From assembly GCA_963772165.1 (NCBI GenBank), contig CAVYWA010000027.1, forward strand, positions 62,001 to 126,000: a stretch of 64,000 nucleotides of DNA, written 5' to 3'. Position 1 is the first letter of the stretch, and each line of letters starts with the position of its first letter. This DNA comes from JAGVPT01 sp963772165. GTDB taxonomy: Bacteria > Bacteroidota > Ignavibacteria > UBA10030 > UBA8401. Made by a program: the position numbers and the translations under genes. Under the pieces are notes generated by a model. The model saw only the letters and a list, made by a program, of their open reading frames with translations, did no database searches and was not told the origin of the DNA. Below, piece after piece: positions 17,102 through 25,665 of the stretch.

Positions 17102-20014
17102 ATGAGTTCCCAATCAGGCATAGTACGCTTCTTCGCGTTATTTTCACTTCTGTCCTGTCTTTGCTTCGGCCTCAAGGCACAGAACATTCTATGGGTCGAT
17201 TCGGTCTCGTCGGGTCCACGACAACAAGTCGAGTTCTTGATGAACATCGCTAATGCAGATACAATTGCAGCGGTTCAATGCGATGTCGTTTTTCCGGCAG
17301 GTTTATCGTACGTTAACAATTCCGTCCACCTGTCAACGCGGGCAAGCGGACAAACACTGTCCGCGTCGATGGTCTCATCCAACACGTTTCGGATTTTGAC
17401 ATATTCCCTCACCGGCACGGCTCTCGCGGGAAACAACGGGTCGGTGGTCTCGTTCACATGCCAAACGGGAAGTCAGCCGGGGACTTTTTCCCTTCACGTC
17501 GCAAACGTTGTGCTGAGCAACCCCGAGAATGCTAACGTCCTTACTCAAACGTACGACGGTCAGTACGTCCTCTTGGCGCCATCCATCGGGACAAATGCAG
17601 ACTCAATCGACTTTGGAAGCGTTCCGCTGGGACAATCGTCAATCTTTCAACTCACCATTAGCAATTCAGGAAATCTTCCGCTTTCTCTGCAAAGCATCTC
17701 GAGCTCCCTCCCGGAGATCGTTGCTGTGGATTCCTCCGCATCTTCGATCGGTCCAGGATTGTCGATCACAAGAAATTTGCAATTTCGTCCGACCGTGAAG
17801 GGCACGAAAAACGGAGTCATATGGTTGAGATGCAACGACCCGAAAGATTCCGTGAAGATACTCACCGTGCATGGGTTTGCATACGCAGTCAACGAGATTC
17901 ACGTCGGCTCTGTTTCAGCACGTTCCGGGCATCAGGCAGCGCTGAGGCTGAGCGTGAACAATATGGAGCAGTTCTCGGCGTTTCAATGCGAAATACTCCT
18001 CCCATCGGTCATGAAGTATGTGTACGGCTCCGCCGTATTGGTCGGTCGCAGCGTTGATCACTCAATTTCTGCCGATACAATCTCCGGGAACATCTTGCAG
18101 ATAATAGTTTTCTCACCCACGAACACTCCATTTCAGGGGAGCGACGGCGATATCGCCGAGTTGGAATTCGAAGTCGATGGACAGGGGGGAACATATGCAT
18201 TGCCTGTCGCTCAAGCCATCATTGCAGACATCACCGGAAAAAACATTCTCTCGGCATCGTACGGCGGAGAATTGCGAATCGCTGCGCCGCTCATTCAATT
18301 GACGACGTCGACACTTAGCCTGGGGTCGGTTTCCATTTTTGACACCGCTCGTGCATCGCTTCAAATAGGGAATGCCGGAGATGACACCCTCAGGGTTACC
18401 TCGGCGACGATGACAGACCCAAGCTATGCTGTAGAAACGGCTTTGCCCCTTTGTGTCCTCCCCGCTTCCAGCCAGCTTCTCAATATTCGATTTCATAACG
18501 GGACAAGAGGAACGTTTTCAACTCCACTGACGCTCGTCCATAATGACGTCCCTCACGATCCATCTCGTGTTACAACGACCGCTTCAACATTCATTCCGAA
18601 TACTCTTAAAGTCGTTTCAATGATAGGAAGCCCGCTGGATACAGTCTCTGTCTCGCTTGAGCTTGATAACGCCGAGCCGATTACTGCTCTCCAATTCGAT
18701 TTGCACTTACCCGCAGGAGCGGCGTTCATCCCGGGGAGCCTTGTCACAACGGATCGATCGTCGACTCATTCCTTATCATCTTCGGTTCTGTCAAATGGGG
18801 CGCTCCGGGTGATCATGTTTTCTTTCACTCAAGCAACGTTTACCGGATCGACGGGTGATGTCGCACGATTTGAGATGACATTGCCTGCGACGGAGGGGTC
18901 CACAGTCATCGGACTTGATAACGTCATCATCAGCAACACTGCAAACCAAAATGTGGTTTCGTCGACGGCAAACGGGAATGTCGACACCTACATCGCCTCT
19001 GCGAAAGGGAGCTGTTGTCCTTCTGTTGGCGTTGCGTCGGGATCTTTTCTTGCACCCACCGATCTTCATTTGGTTGCCGATGTTACGATAAGCGCTGAAG
19101 TATATGCGAGCTTCTTCCTCAGAAGCCCACGTTCCAGTTCGCTCCCATCCGGGATTCAGGCTGTAAGCGCATATTTCTGGAACTTTACCGACAAAGGCGT
19201 GGCGTTTACCAACGGTAAACTGGATGTTTCATTATCAAGCCTTTCGGGAATCTCCGACCCAAGTTCTCTCGTCTGGTTGAAGAGAGAGAATCCCGACGAA
19301 CCGTGGGCGAATTTGGGCGGAACCGTCGTCAATGGGAGACTCGAAAGCATCGAACCGTTTTCCTCGTTTTCCGAATTTGCCGTAGGCGCGACATCGTCCG
19401 ACAATCCATTGCCTGTTGAAATTTCGAACATCACTGTGGCGCAGGAAAAAGGAACAATTGTCTTATCGTGGACGACCTCCTCCGAGGTAGACACTTATGG
19501 ATTTGAAATAGATAGGAAACTCGTTGGGGGGCAGCAAGTTCTTGGCTCATCGAGCTTGATGAACGAGAATGCAAACTGGCACCAGGTAGGTTTCGTGCAA
19601 GGGAATGGGACGAGCAATATTCAGCACAATTATCTTGTGAGAGACTTTGTCTCTCCGGGAAAGTATTCTTATCGGTTGAAACAAATTGACCGGGACGGCA
19701 CAATTCGATACGAGAATCAAGTAGAGGCTACCGTTCGGCTTGAAGAAGGAGATTATGGGCTCAAACAAAATTATCCGAACCCGTTCAATCCTGCAACGAC
19801 ATTCCAATTCGCTCTCAAATCCAGCGGGCAAATTGACTTGAGTATCTATAATTCGCTGGGACAGAAAGTCTGTACGCTGTTTAATGGTGTAATAACAGGC
19901 GGGATAGTGTACAGTTTTCCGTTCGATGCAAAAGATCTGGCGAGCGGAACGTATTTCTATATCCTGAGGGCGAATGGCACGAACGAGGTAAGAAAATTTC
20001 TTCTTCTAAAATGA
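17102..20014 (+). CDS. T9SS-exported protein with three cohesin-like domains
   Basis: This is a 970-residue secreted protein with a signal peptide (FFALFSLLSCLCFGLKAQ). Three similar beta-rich modules at about residues 27-150, 265-385 and 500-630 each follow the cohesin pattern: a V..G..V.. strand pair, an 'IAAVQCDVVFPAGLSYV'-like core and a final 'ANVVLSNPENANVL'-like strand. They are separated by Ig-like 'choice-of-anchor' modules (IDFGSVPLGQSSIFQLTISN and LSLGSVSIFDTARASLQIGN). A further beta region and a fibronectin-like segment (VEISNITVAQEKGTIVLSW) precede the C-terminal T9SS sorting domain (NYPNPFNPATTFQF). Together this is a small scaffoldin-like architecture on the cell surface. It probably shares a transcript with the dockerin protease 15 bp upstream. 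The cohesin assignment is by eye and should be confirmed by profile search. Confidence 0.82.
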   Translation: MSSQSGIVRFFALFSLLSCLCFGLKAQNILWVDSVSSGPRQQVEFLMNIANADTIAAVQCDVVFPAGLSYVNNSVHLSTRASGQTLSASMVSSNTFRILTYSLTGTALAGNNGSVVSFTCQTGSQPGTFSLHVANVVLSNPENANVLTQTYDGQYVLLAPSIGTNADSIDFGSVPLGQSSIFQLTISNSGNLPLSLQSISSSLPEIVAVDSSASSIGPGLSITRNLQFRPTVKGTKNGVIWLRCNDPKDSVKILTVHGFAYAVNEIHVGSVSARSGHQAALRLSVNNMEQFSAFQCEILLPSVMKYVYGSAVLVGRSVDHSISADTISGNILQIIVFSPTNTPFQGSDGDIAELEFEVDGQGGTYALPVAQAIIADITGKNILSASYGGELRIAAPLIQLTTSTLSLGSVSIFDTARASLQIGNAGDDTLRVTSATMTDPSYAVETALPLCVLPASSQLLNIRFHNGTRGTFSTPLTLVHNDVPHDPSRVTTTASTFIPNTLKVVSMIGSPLDTVSVSLELDNAEPITALQFDLHLPAGAAFIPGSLVTTDRSSTHSLSSSVLSNGALRVIMFSFTQATFTGSTGDVARFEMTLPATEGSTVIGLDNVIISNTANQNVVSSTANGNVDTYIASAKGSCCPSVGVASGSFLAPTDLHLVADVTISAEVYASFFLRSPRSSSLPSGIQAVSAYFWNFTDKGVAFTNGKLDVSLSSLSGISDPSSLVWLKRENPDEPWANLGGTVVNGRLESIEPFSSFSEFAVGATSSDNPLPVEISNITVAQEKGTIVLSWTTSSEVDTYGFEIDRKLVGGQQVLGSSSLMNENANWHQVGFVQGNGTSNIQHNYLVRDFVSPGKYSYRLKQIDRDGTIRYENQVEATVRLEEGDYGLKQNYPNPFNPATTFQFALKSSGQIDLSIYNSLGQKVCTLFNGVITGGIVYSFPFDAKDLASGTYFYILRANGTNEVRKFLLLK

Positions 20015-20092
20015 AGCGGCGCTCTTATTGGGATGGTCATTACTTAGAAGGGAATTCGACGGTCTGCCTACCCTGGGCCTGCTGCCGGTAGT

Positions 20093-20664
20093 TTGATGCT
20101 CATTATTGCCGCCCTTGGCTTCGTAGTGAATACCGCTGCAACACTGCTATTGAAGACCCATGCGTGCCACGATCTCAATATGAAGAGTGCATACCAGTAT
20201 CTTCTTACCGATGCGGTCGAATCAATCGCTGTGGTTCCGGTTGCGGGAATTATCGCCTGGAAGGATCGCGCGTGCTCGATCCGCTTAAATGGTTGGCATT
20301 GGAGTGTTCATCATATAAAGAGCGTGTGGGGAATTGTTGCATAGACCGTACACATCCTTACTGAAGGAACTCCCAGAGAGATTAAACTTGGATGAAGTAA
20401 CATCATTTATCCAATCATTCCCCGGGATGGAGAACGTACACCATCTGCATGTCTGGGGATTGGCGTCCAGGGTTGCGGGCTTTAAGTGTAGACACTGTCG
20501 TGCAGGATCAATTGATAGGCACAGGGGATAAAATCAACGCACAGCGAGAACTCGAATTGAAACATCGCTTCGGCATCGATCATCCCCCCATCCAGCTTGA
20601 GTCTTCTGTCGCGCGGGCTAGGAGTAGATTTTCGTCGGTTGTAGGAAAAATGAAAGCCGGATAA
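20093..20664 (+). pseudogene. remnant of a CzcD-like cation diffusion facilitator
   Basis: Three consecutive reading-frame fragments match one CDF transporter. The first has LIIAALGFVVNTAATLLLK and NMKSAYQYLLTDAVESIAVV, as in the transmembrane metal-site region (fragment from 20093). The second has LDEVTSFIQSFPGMENVHHL followed by HVWGL (around 20388-20460). The third has VDTVVQDQLIGTGDKI and the terminal HRFGIDHPPIQLES (to about 20610). The N-terminal two helices and part of the middle are missing and at least two frame changes occur, so it cannot make a normal protein of about 300 residues. It is probably a decayed zinc/cobalt/cadmium efflux gene left beside the DUF134 cluster. Confidence 0.78.
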
Positions 20665-20782
20665 CAACTCGTTTTTCTTTTGAATTTAATACTCCCCTTC
20701 CTGAAAAAAGTATAACGGCTTCTGCCAATAATTTCAATCCCTTTCTGTGGAATGGCGCTTGACTTTGATGGACAATCGCTGT

Positions 20783-20816
20783 ATTTTAATTATGAGCATA
20801 TGCTCATAATTAAAAT
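20783..20816. promoter_or_regulatory. 34-bp perfect palindrome upstream of the DUF134 cluster (putative operator)
   Basis: The arms ATTTTAATTATGAGCA (20783-20798) and TGCTCATAATTAAAAT (20801-20816) are exact reverse complements around a central TA. The core is GAGCATATGCTC. It ends 21 bases before the start codon of the DUF134 helix-turn-helix gene, where an autoregulatory operator would lie. A transcription terminator is unlikely because there is no GC-rich stem. Confidence 0.75.
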
Positions 20817-20837
20817 CGTGTGAGGAGGATGTACCTC

Positions 20838-21272
20838 ATGGCTCGTCCGAAGCGATTGCGGCGGCTCGCGTGTGCACCGGCGGTCGACATGTTTTTCCCG
20901 TCGGGCGATGGTGATGCTGTTGCGCCGGAAGATATCATCGTGTTAACGATGGACGAATTTGAGGCATTACGCCTTGCTGACCTCGAGTGTCATTCCCAAC
21001 AACGAGCAGCCGCACAAATGGGGGTCTCACGGGCCACGTTCGGGAGAATCGTCGAATCCGGAAGATCAAAAGTCGCACGAGCACTTGTTCATGGGTGCCG
21101 GATAGAAATAGCAGGGGGTGCGTTTATATTTGGCAGGGGAAGGCATCTCCAATGTCCTCGCTGCAAGCGAAAGCAATCGAGAGACGCCGGAAAACGGGAT
21201 CGTGTGGAATGCCGACGCTGCTGCCAGCCATTGCAAAACAGCGATGAAACGCGTCAAAGCCCATCGCGATAA
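20838..21272 (+). CDS. DUF134 family helix-turn-helix protein
   Basis: The protein is 144 residues, counting from the ATG at 20838. That ATG has TGAGGAGGAT upstream and gives the family N-terminus MARPKRLRRLACAP. The conserved DUF134 core is VLTMDEFEALRLADLE followed by a predicted helix-turn-helix (SQQRAAAQMGVSRATFGRIVESGRSKVARAL). The C-terminal tail has a CPRCKRK...CRRCCQ cysteine pattern that looks like a small zinc ribbon. DUF134 proteins are presumed DNA-binding regulators and are often found with NifX/MTH1175-like and Mrp genes, as here. It is the first gene of a four-gene run on the plus strand and sits behind a perfect palindrome that may be its own operator. The function as a regulator is inferred. 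Confidence 0.88.
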   Translation: MARPKRLRRLACAPAVDMFFPSGDGDAVAPEDIIVLTMDEFEALRLADLECHSQQRAAAQMGVSRATFGRIVESGRSKVARALVHGCRIEIAGGAFIFGRGRHLQCPRCKRKQSRDAGKRDRVECRRCCQPLQNSDETRQSPSR

Positions 21273-21310
21273 TTATGAATATTCACAAAGTCAATAATGA
21301 GGAGCAGAAA

Positions 21311-21727
21311 ATGGATTTCAAGAATTCAACAATCGCAGTAGCAACAGATGATGGAACAACCGTGAGCTCGCATTTTGGGCAAGCTCGTTTCTATGAGGTA
21401 CTGAATTTCTCTGATGGAAAAGTAACCAAACGGGAGCGGCGAGAGAAGGCCGGTCACCATTCCTTTGGACCGGCGGAGAGTGAACATGGAGACCATAACG
21501 GCGAAGGGCATGAGGAGCGCCATCAGACGATGGTATCGCCGGTTCTCGATTGTCAGGCAGTGATCGTCCGCGGGATGGGTCAGGGCGCCGTCGAACATCT
21601 TCGCCGGTCGAATCTGCTCCCCGTTCTTACAGGGCTTCACACGATCGACGAGGTCATTGAAGCCGTGGCTGCGGATGCAATGGACAACGATCCGCGACGC
21701 ATTCATCAGCATCACGGCCAGCACTAA
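21311..21727 (+). CDS. NifX/MTH1175-like (dinitrogenase Fe-Mo cofactor type) protein
   Basis: A 138-residue protein. The ATG at 21311 is chosen because GAGGAG precedes it and because TIAVATDDGTTVSSHFGQAR is the family N-terminus. The fold binds metal-sulfur clusters or their precursors (NifX, NifY, the C-terminal part of NifB, the orange protein). The segment around residues 45-75 is rich in His and acidic residues (HHSFGPAESEHGDHNGEGHE, then ERHQTM). This insert, unusual for the family, could bind metal. The C-terminus is also His-rich (RRIHQHHGQH). It lies between DUF134 and downstream arginine decarboxylase and Mrp genes. A role in metal-cluster handling is likely, the actual metal unknown. 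No nitrogenase genes are visible. Confidence 0.85.
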   Translation: MDFKNSTIAVATDDGTTVSSHFGQARFYEVLNFSDGKVTKRERREKAGHHSFGPAESEHGDHNGEGHEERHQTMVSPVLDCQAVIVRGMGQGAVEHLRRSNLLPVLTGLHTIDEVIEAVAADAMDNDPRRIHQHHGQH

Positions 21728-21797
21728 CGTATCAAGGAAGAAAAGAAGTGGCTGACTATAACAATGACTACATCCATCATTCAAAACATGGAAAAAT

Positions 21798-22343
21798 ATG
21801 TTTGTTCCTACTGAAGTGTTCTTCACTAAAGGCGTGGGCCGCCATAAAGATTATCTGCAATCGTTTGAACTTGCCCTTCGAGATGCAGGTGTGGAATTCT
21901 GCAATCTGGTTTCCGTCTCGAGCATTCTTCCCCCAGGGTGCAGCCGTATTACTGTTTCCGAGGGGATGAAAAAATTATCCGCCGGCAACATCACTTTCGT
22001 TGTTATGGCACGCAATGCAACCAACGAGCCTAATCGTCTTATCGCGGCTTCTATTGGTGCAGCAGTGCCGGCAGAAGCAACTCAATATGGTTATCTCTCA
22101 GAACACCATCCGTACGGTGAAACGGATGAGAAATGCGGCGAGTATGCAGAAGACTTAGCCGCGACGATGCTGGCATCAACATTGGGCGTCGAGTTCGACC
22201 CCAATACAGCGTGGGACGAACGAGAGAAGATCTACAAGATGTCTGGAAAAATCGTCAGGACTTTTAATGTGACCCAGTCTGCCGAGGGGGATAAAGACGG
22301 CAAGTGGACATCCGTTGTAGCGATGGCCGTTCTCCTCCCTTAG
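21798..22343 (+). CDS. pyruvoyl-dependent arginine decarboxylase
   Basis: A 181-residue protein of the PvlArgDC family, which converts arginine to agmatine with a self-made pyruvoyl group, the first step of one polyamine route. The N-terminus VPTEVFFTKGVG is typical. The self-cleavage motif VSVSSILPPGC is intact, with the break expected between S41 and S42. The conserved glutamate in ITVSEGMKKL and the later GEYAEDLAATML and ARNATNEPNRLIAASIGAA segments fit the family. The start codon has no good ribosome binding site; a GTG at 21748 with a better site is out of frame. Its position between NifX-like and Mrp genes is odd for a polyamine enzyme. Confidence 0.9.
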   Translation: MFVPTEVFFTKGVGRHKDYLQSFELALRDAGVEFCNLVSVSSILPPGCSRITVSEGMKKLSAGNITFVVMARNATNEPNRLIAASIGAAVPAEATQYGYLSEHHPYGETDEKCGEYAEDLAATMLASTLGVEFDPNTAWDEREKIYKMSGKIVRTFNVTQSAEGDKDGKWTSVVAMAVLLP

Positions 22344-22406
22344 ATTCAAGGATGAAGATATACGATAAATAATAACAATTCTTTGACCTGCACACAAGGA
22401 TTCAAA

Positions 22407-23225
22407 ATGGATGAACAAGAAACACAAAAAGCATTTGAAGAGGAAGCAGAACGAATTTCAGAGACTGTTTCAAAAATAAAACACCGCATTGCCGTGTTTA
22501 GCGGTAAAGGGGGAGTTGGCAAAACAACCGTAGCCGTCAATCTCGCTTACGGATTTCAGTTGAAAGGATTCTCGACGGGAATTCTCGATGCAGACATCAC
22601 AGGGCCCAACGTGCCTAAAATGTTCGGCGTGGATGAGGATCCTATTTTCTTGAACGATTGCATGATTCCCTTTGAAAAAGCTGGTGTCAAGATGATGTCC
22701 ATGGCCAGCCTTCTGAAGAAGGGACAGCCGCTTATCTGGAGAGGGCCGATGCGGTCAAAAATCATCAATCAGTTTTTAGCTGATGTTGTATGGGAAGAGC
22801 TTGATTATCTCATTGCAGACCTTCCCCCCGGCACAGGAGATGAAATACTTTCGATAGCCCAGCAAATGAAACCGCAATATGCCGTCATCGTGACCACGCC
22901 GCAACAAGTCTCAGTGATCGATGCCGAACGTGCCGTGAACATGGCAAAAGAATTGAAAATCCCTTTTATCGGTGTCGTAGAGAATATGTCCACCCTGATT
23001 TGTCCGCATTGCAGAGCAGAAATTGGGCTCTTCGGAAAAGGCGGCGGCCAAGAACTGGCGAAAGAAATGAACGTGCAATTTCTTGGCTCTATTCCATTAG
23101 ATGTTGACGCTTGCATGCTCGGCGATACAGGCAAACCGATTGTTCTTGAAAAACCGAATTGTGAAGTGACCAATGCGTTTAAATCTATTGTTTCAACCAT
23201 TCAAACTCGTTTGCTTTGCGATTGA
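22407..23225 (+). CDS. Mrp/NBP35-type P-loop ATPase (Fe-S cluster carrier family)
   Basis: A 272-residue cytoplasmic protein starting at the ATG at 22407 behind AAGGA. The deviant Walker A motif FSGKGGVGKTTVAVNLA, the DADITGPNVPKMFG switch and the LIADLPPGTGDE motif define the Mrp/ApbC/NBP35 branch of ParA-like ATPases. It also carries the pair of cysteines near the C-terminal third (LICPHC) that in this family hold a bridging Fe-S cluster. Mrp proteins carry and deliver Fe-S clusters. Here it closes the DUF134/NifX-like/arginine decarboxylase run, a context typical of the small metal-cluster loci of anaerobes. The DUF59 domain of longer Mrp proteins is absent. Confidence 0.92.
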   Translation: MDEQETQKAFEEEAERISETVSKIKHRIAVFSGKGGVGKTTVAVNLAYGFQLKGFSTGILDADITGPNVPKMFGVDEDPIFLNDCMIPFEKAGVKMMSMASLLKKGQPLIWRGPMRSKIINQFLADVVWEELDYLIADLPPGTGDEILSIAQQMKPQYAVIVTTPQQVSVIDAERAVNMAKELKIPFIGVVENMSTLICPHCRAEIGLFGKGGGQELAKEMNVQFLGSIPLDVDACMLGDTGKPIVLEKPNCEVTNAFKSIVSTIQTRLLCD

Positions 23226-23363
23226 TCTTGTCGGAAAGCGAAGGATGAAAAGAGAGGGCACCCTTAGCTGAACCGCATGCTCATTTCCTGCATCTAATAA
23301 ATGGGAGAAGACCAAAGAAAGTGTCTAACGTTTTACCATTATTCTTAAGAAAGGAAATCAGCT

Positions 23364-24077
23364 ATGGAACCAACTAATCTGCCCGTCTCCATGCCCCGCA
23401 TCGGAGACAAGGCCCCAGCGTTCAAAGCGGTCACGACTCAGGGAGATATCAATTTTCCAGAACAATATTCCGGCACCTGGGTCATTCTCTTCAGCCATCC
23501 GGCAGATTTTACACCTGTGTGCACATCGGAGTTCATGACATTCGCTTCGCTGGAAGATAAATTTGCTCAGGCGAATTGTAAGCTCGTCGGCTTATCTGTG
23601 GACGGTCTCTACAGCCACATCGCATGGCTGCGGACAATCAAAGAGAAGATCGAGTACAAGGGAATGAAAAATGTTGAAGTAAAATTTCCCTTAATTGAAG
23701 ACATCACGATGGAAGTGGCGAGACAGTACGGCATGATTCAGCCCGGCGAGAGTTCCACGAAAGCCGTCCGTGCTGTTTTTGTGATCGATCCGAAAGGAAT
23801 CATACGCGCCATCATCTACTATCCGCTCAGCCTTGGCCGTAATTTTGACGAGCTCTACCGTGTCGTCGTTGCGCTGCAAACGGCGGATGCATTTTCGGTC
23901 GCTACTCCGGCTGATTGGCGTCCCGGGGACGACGTTATTGTGCCTACTGCGGGATCATGTGGTGTGGCAAAAGAACGGATGGAGAGCAAACAGGAAGACG
24001 TAACGTGCTATGACTGGTTCTTCTGCACGAAGAAGTTGGGGAAGGAAAAGATCTTTAACGCGATCTTGAAGAAATAA
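23364..24077 (+). CDS. peroxiredoxin (AhpC/TSA, Prx6-like long form)
   Basis: A 237-residue protein starting behind AAGGAAA. Peroxiredoxins reduce hydrogen peroxide and organic peroxides in the cytoplasm. The peroxidatic Cys is C53 in SHPADFTPVCTSEF. The long C-terminal part carries three more cysteines, C199, C215 and C221 (TCYDWFFC), a pattern like the archaeal thioredoxin peroxidases, where C-terminal cysteines act as resolving residues. The gene has its own terminator downstream and lies between the Mrp cluster and the thiol-redox genes. Reduction by the thioredoxin at 25920 is plausible but only inferred. Confidence 0.94.
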   Translation: MEPTNLPVSMPRIGDKAPAFKAVTTQGDINFPEQYSGTWVILFSHPADFTPVCTSEFMTFASLEDKFAQANCKLVGLSVDGLYSHIAWLRTIKEKIEYKGMKNVEVKFPLIEDITMEVARQYGMIQPGESSTKAVRAVFVIDPKGIIRAIIYYPLSLGRNFDELYRVVVALQTADAFSVATPADWRPGDDVIVPTAGSCGVAKERMESKQEDVTCYDWFFCTKKLGKEKIFNAILKK

Positions 24078-24092
24078 ACTGTTTGCCTCAGA

Positions 24093-24131
24093 ACCAACCT
24101 CTCAAGACTTGAACCGAGGGGTTGGTATTTT
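24093..24131 (+). terminator. terminator of the peroxiredoxin gene
   Basis: An 11-bp stem with one mismatch (ACCAACCTCTC and GAGGGGTTGGT) is followed by ATTTTAT, 15 bp after the peroxiredoxin stop. Confidence 0.75.
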
Positions 24132-24244
24132 ATCAATATTCATAATGCCCTGTGCGCACATCTACCCATTAGCGGTGTTGGATGTCCGCCAATACACATC
24201 CAACGCACGTGGAATGACCCCATTGTTTGATTCGGTAGTAAGAA

Positions 24245-24724
24245 CTATTTCGGTTCCTTCGGTATCATAGAATCTGGCATTTGTACCGCCACTACTTTCC
24301 CGCGCGAACACATTACTCCATCGGCAGAGACGGTAATGTCAACGATGACTTTGCGTTCTTTTATTTCAAGGATTTTTCCTCGAAGTATAAGAGGAACCCC
24401 TAACGGAGTCGGACGCAGGAACTCTACCTGCAGCGAAGCAGTGACGAATCGAAACGCTGGTTCCGTCCCCGGTGCTCGCCCGGCGTTCCGGTATGCGGCA
24501 GCGGCTGCAGTGCCCGTTCCATGACAATCAATCAATGAAGCCGTCAATCCCCCATAGACATATCCAGGAATTGCAATATGATATGATTGCGGCGTATAGA
24601 CGGCTATTGTTTCATCCCCGTCCCACATAGTCCTGATATGCAGCCCGTGTTCGTTTAGCCGGCCGCATCCGTAACAGTAACTTAACTCCTCCGGATAGAA
24701 ATCTTGAATTGCTTGTTGGTCCAT
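24245..24724 (-). CDS. PaaI-like hotdog-fold thioesterase
   Basis: The 159-residue start is the ATG at 24724, which has AGGTG upstream; an ATG at 24742 lacks a site. The hotdog core is recognisable as GYVYGGLTASLIDCHGTGTAAAA followed by VTASLQVEFLRPTPLGVPL and the strand IVDITVSADGVMCSRGKVVAVQM. PaaI-type enzymes hydrolyse acyl-CoA thioesters, but the substrate cannot be read from sequence. The N-terminal CYGCGRLNEHGL motif is common in this subgroup. The gene points away from the peroxiredoxin gene and follows the rhodanese cluster after a 149-bp gap, so it may be transcribed separately. Confidence 0.85.
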   Translation of the reverse strand: MDQQAIQDFYPEELSYCYGCGRLNEHGLHIRTMWDGDETIAVYTPQSYHIAIPGYVYGGLTASLIDCHGTGTAAAAAYRNAGRAPGTEPAFRFVTASLQVEFLRPTPLGVPLILRGKILEIKERKVIVDITVSADGVMCSRGKVVAVQMPDSMIPKEPK

Positions 24725-24873
24725 AATACACCTGGATAACATTCGGCAGCCAGTGGTAAGATAGGGATTGTTAGAGATCAGAGAAGAGGCGCTTTTGGCG
24801 CCGACAAACTATAGCAGAAACCCCCGTTGACTGCATTAAGGGGCTTCGCCAATAGTACGTTCATACCAAATGC

Positions 24874-25254
24874 TTAAAGATTTGCAAAATTCCATGCCCC
24901 AATACCACCCCTTAGGTTTCCGACTTTGAATCCGGCTTTTTTTAATTTCAATGCAGCACTAACGCTTCGGCTTCCGCTTGCACAGTAGCATATAATCTCT
25001 TTGCTGCGGTATTTTTCCAACTCCTTTATGCGGGCAGATAACTCTTGCACAGGAATGTGGATTGATCTTGGAATTGAATTTGACTTGCGTTCAGCAGCGG
25101 TGCGAACATCGAGCAGAATGCTGCCGGAGGCAACTTTCTGTTTCGCTTCTTCTCCGGAATAGTTGGACAAGGAACGGATGAGGAATTGCTTGCGAATGTA
25201 TATAAGCAGCACAATGCCGATTAGTACGTAAAACAGAATTTGCTCTGATGTCAT
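24874..25254 (-). CDS. membrane-anchored single-domain rhodanese
   Basis: A 126-residue protein with one N-terminal transmembrane helix (ILFYVLIGIVLLIYI) and a rhodanese domain with LDVRTAAERKSNSIPRSIHI and the active-site loop CYCASGSRS, whose Cys is present. Rhodaneses move sulfane sulfur. The helix should place this one at the cytoplasmic membrane; its orientation is not certain. Its start overlaps the stop of the upstream rhodanese gene by 4 bp, so the two are translationally coupled. Having two tandem rhodaneses, one a membrane protein and one a lipoprotein, behind a thioredoxin gene suggests a sulfur relay across the envelope. Confidence 0.9.
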   Translation of the reverse strand: MTSEQILFYVLIGIVLLIYIRKQFLIRSLSNYSGEEAKQKVASGSILLDVRTAAERKSNSIPRSIHIPVQELSARIKELEKYRSKEIICYCASGSRSVSAALKLKKAGFKVGNLRGGIGAWNFANL

Positions 25255-25664
25255 CGAAGGGGTCCGTTCGTCGTTTCAAAATGTTCTGATTTCCATTGGT
25301 TAATACCGCCTTGCATGCTCAGCGCTTTGAACCCTTTTTTTCTCAGTAACGTTGTTGCCATATCGCTTCTATGACCCGATCGACAATAGACAATGATCGT
25401 TCGATCTTTTAAGGAGTCAAGCTCATGAACGCGTTGCTCCAGTTCTTGTACCGGGATCCATCGTGAGTTGCCGAGACGTTCATCGGTTCGTTCTTCCAAT
25501 GTTCGAACGTCCAGAAGAACGATGGTCGTTTCTTTCATTAATCGCGCATGAGCATCCTGTGCTGATATCACGGCGCTATCGTTCGTTGTCTGTTGTGCGG
25601 TCAGGCAGCCGACAAAGCCGATGAGAAAAAGGAGCAGGGCAGCGCTTGCGATGCGTGTATTCAT
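25251..25664 (-). CDS. secreted rhodanese lipoprotein
   Basis: The 137-residue start is placed at the ATG at 25664, because it gives a signal peptide with a lipobox (IASAALLLFLIGFVGC). A longer start would overlap the FmdB gene. The rhodanese domain has LLDVRTLEERTDERLGNSRW and an active-site loop CRSGHRSDMA with the catalytic Cys. It is expected to be lipid-anchored in the envelope. It follows the FmdB zinc-ribbon gene by a base or two and overlaps the next rhodanese gene by 4 bp, so all belong to one operon running from 26533 to 24874. Confidence 0.9.
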   Translation of the reverse strand: MNTRIASAALLLFLIGFVGCLTAQQTTNDSAVISAQDAHARLMKETTIVLLDVRTLEERTDERLGNSRWIPVQELEQRVHELDSLKDRTIIVYCRSGHRSDMATTLLRKKGFKALSMQGGINQWKSEHFETTNGPLR

Positions 25665-25665
25665 C

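Noticed and set aside
21748..21969. GTG-started frame overlapping the arginine decarboxylase gene
   Set aside because: It has a better ribosome binding site but its protein matches nothing, whereas the other frame gives the full PvlArgDC with an intact cleavage site.
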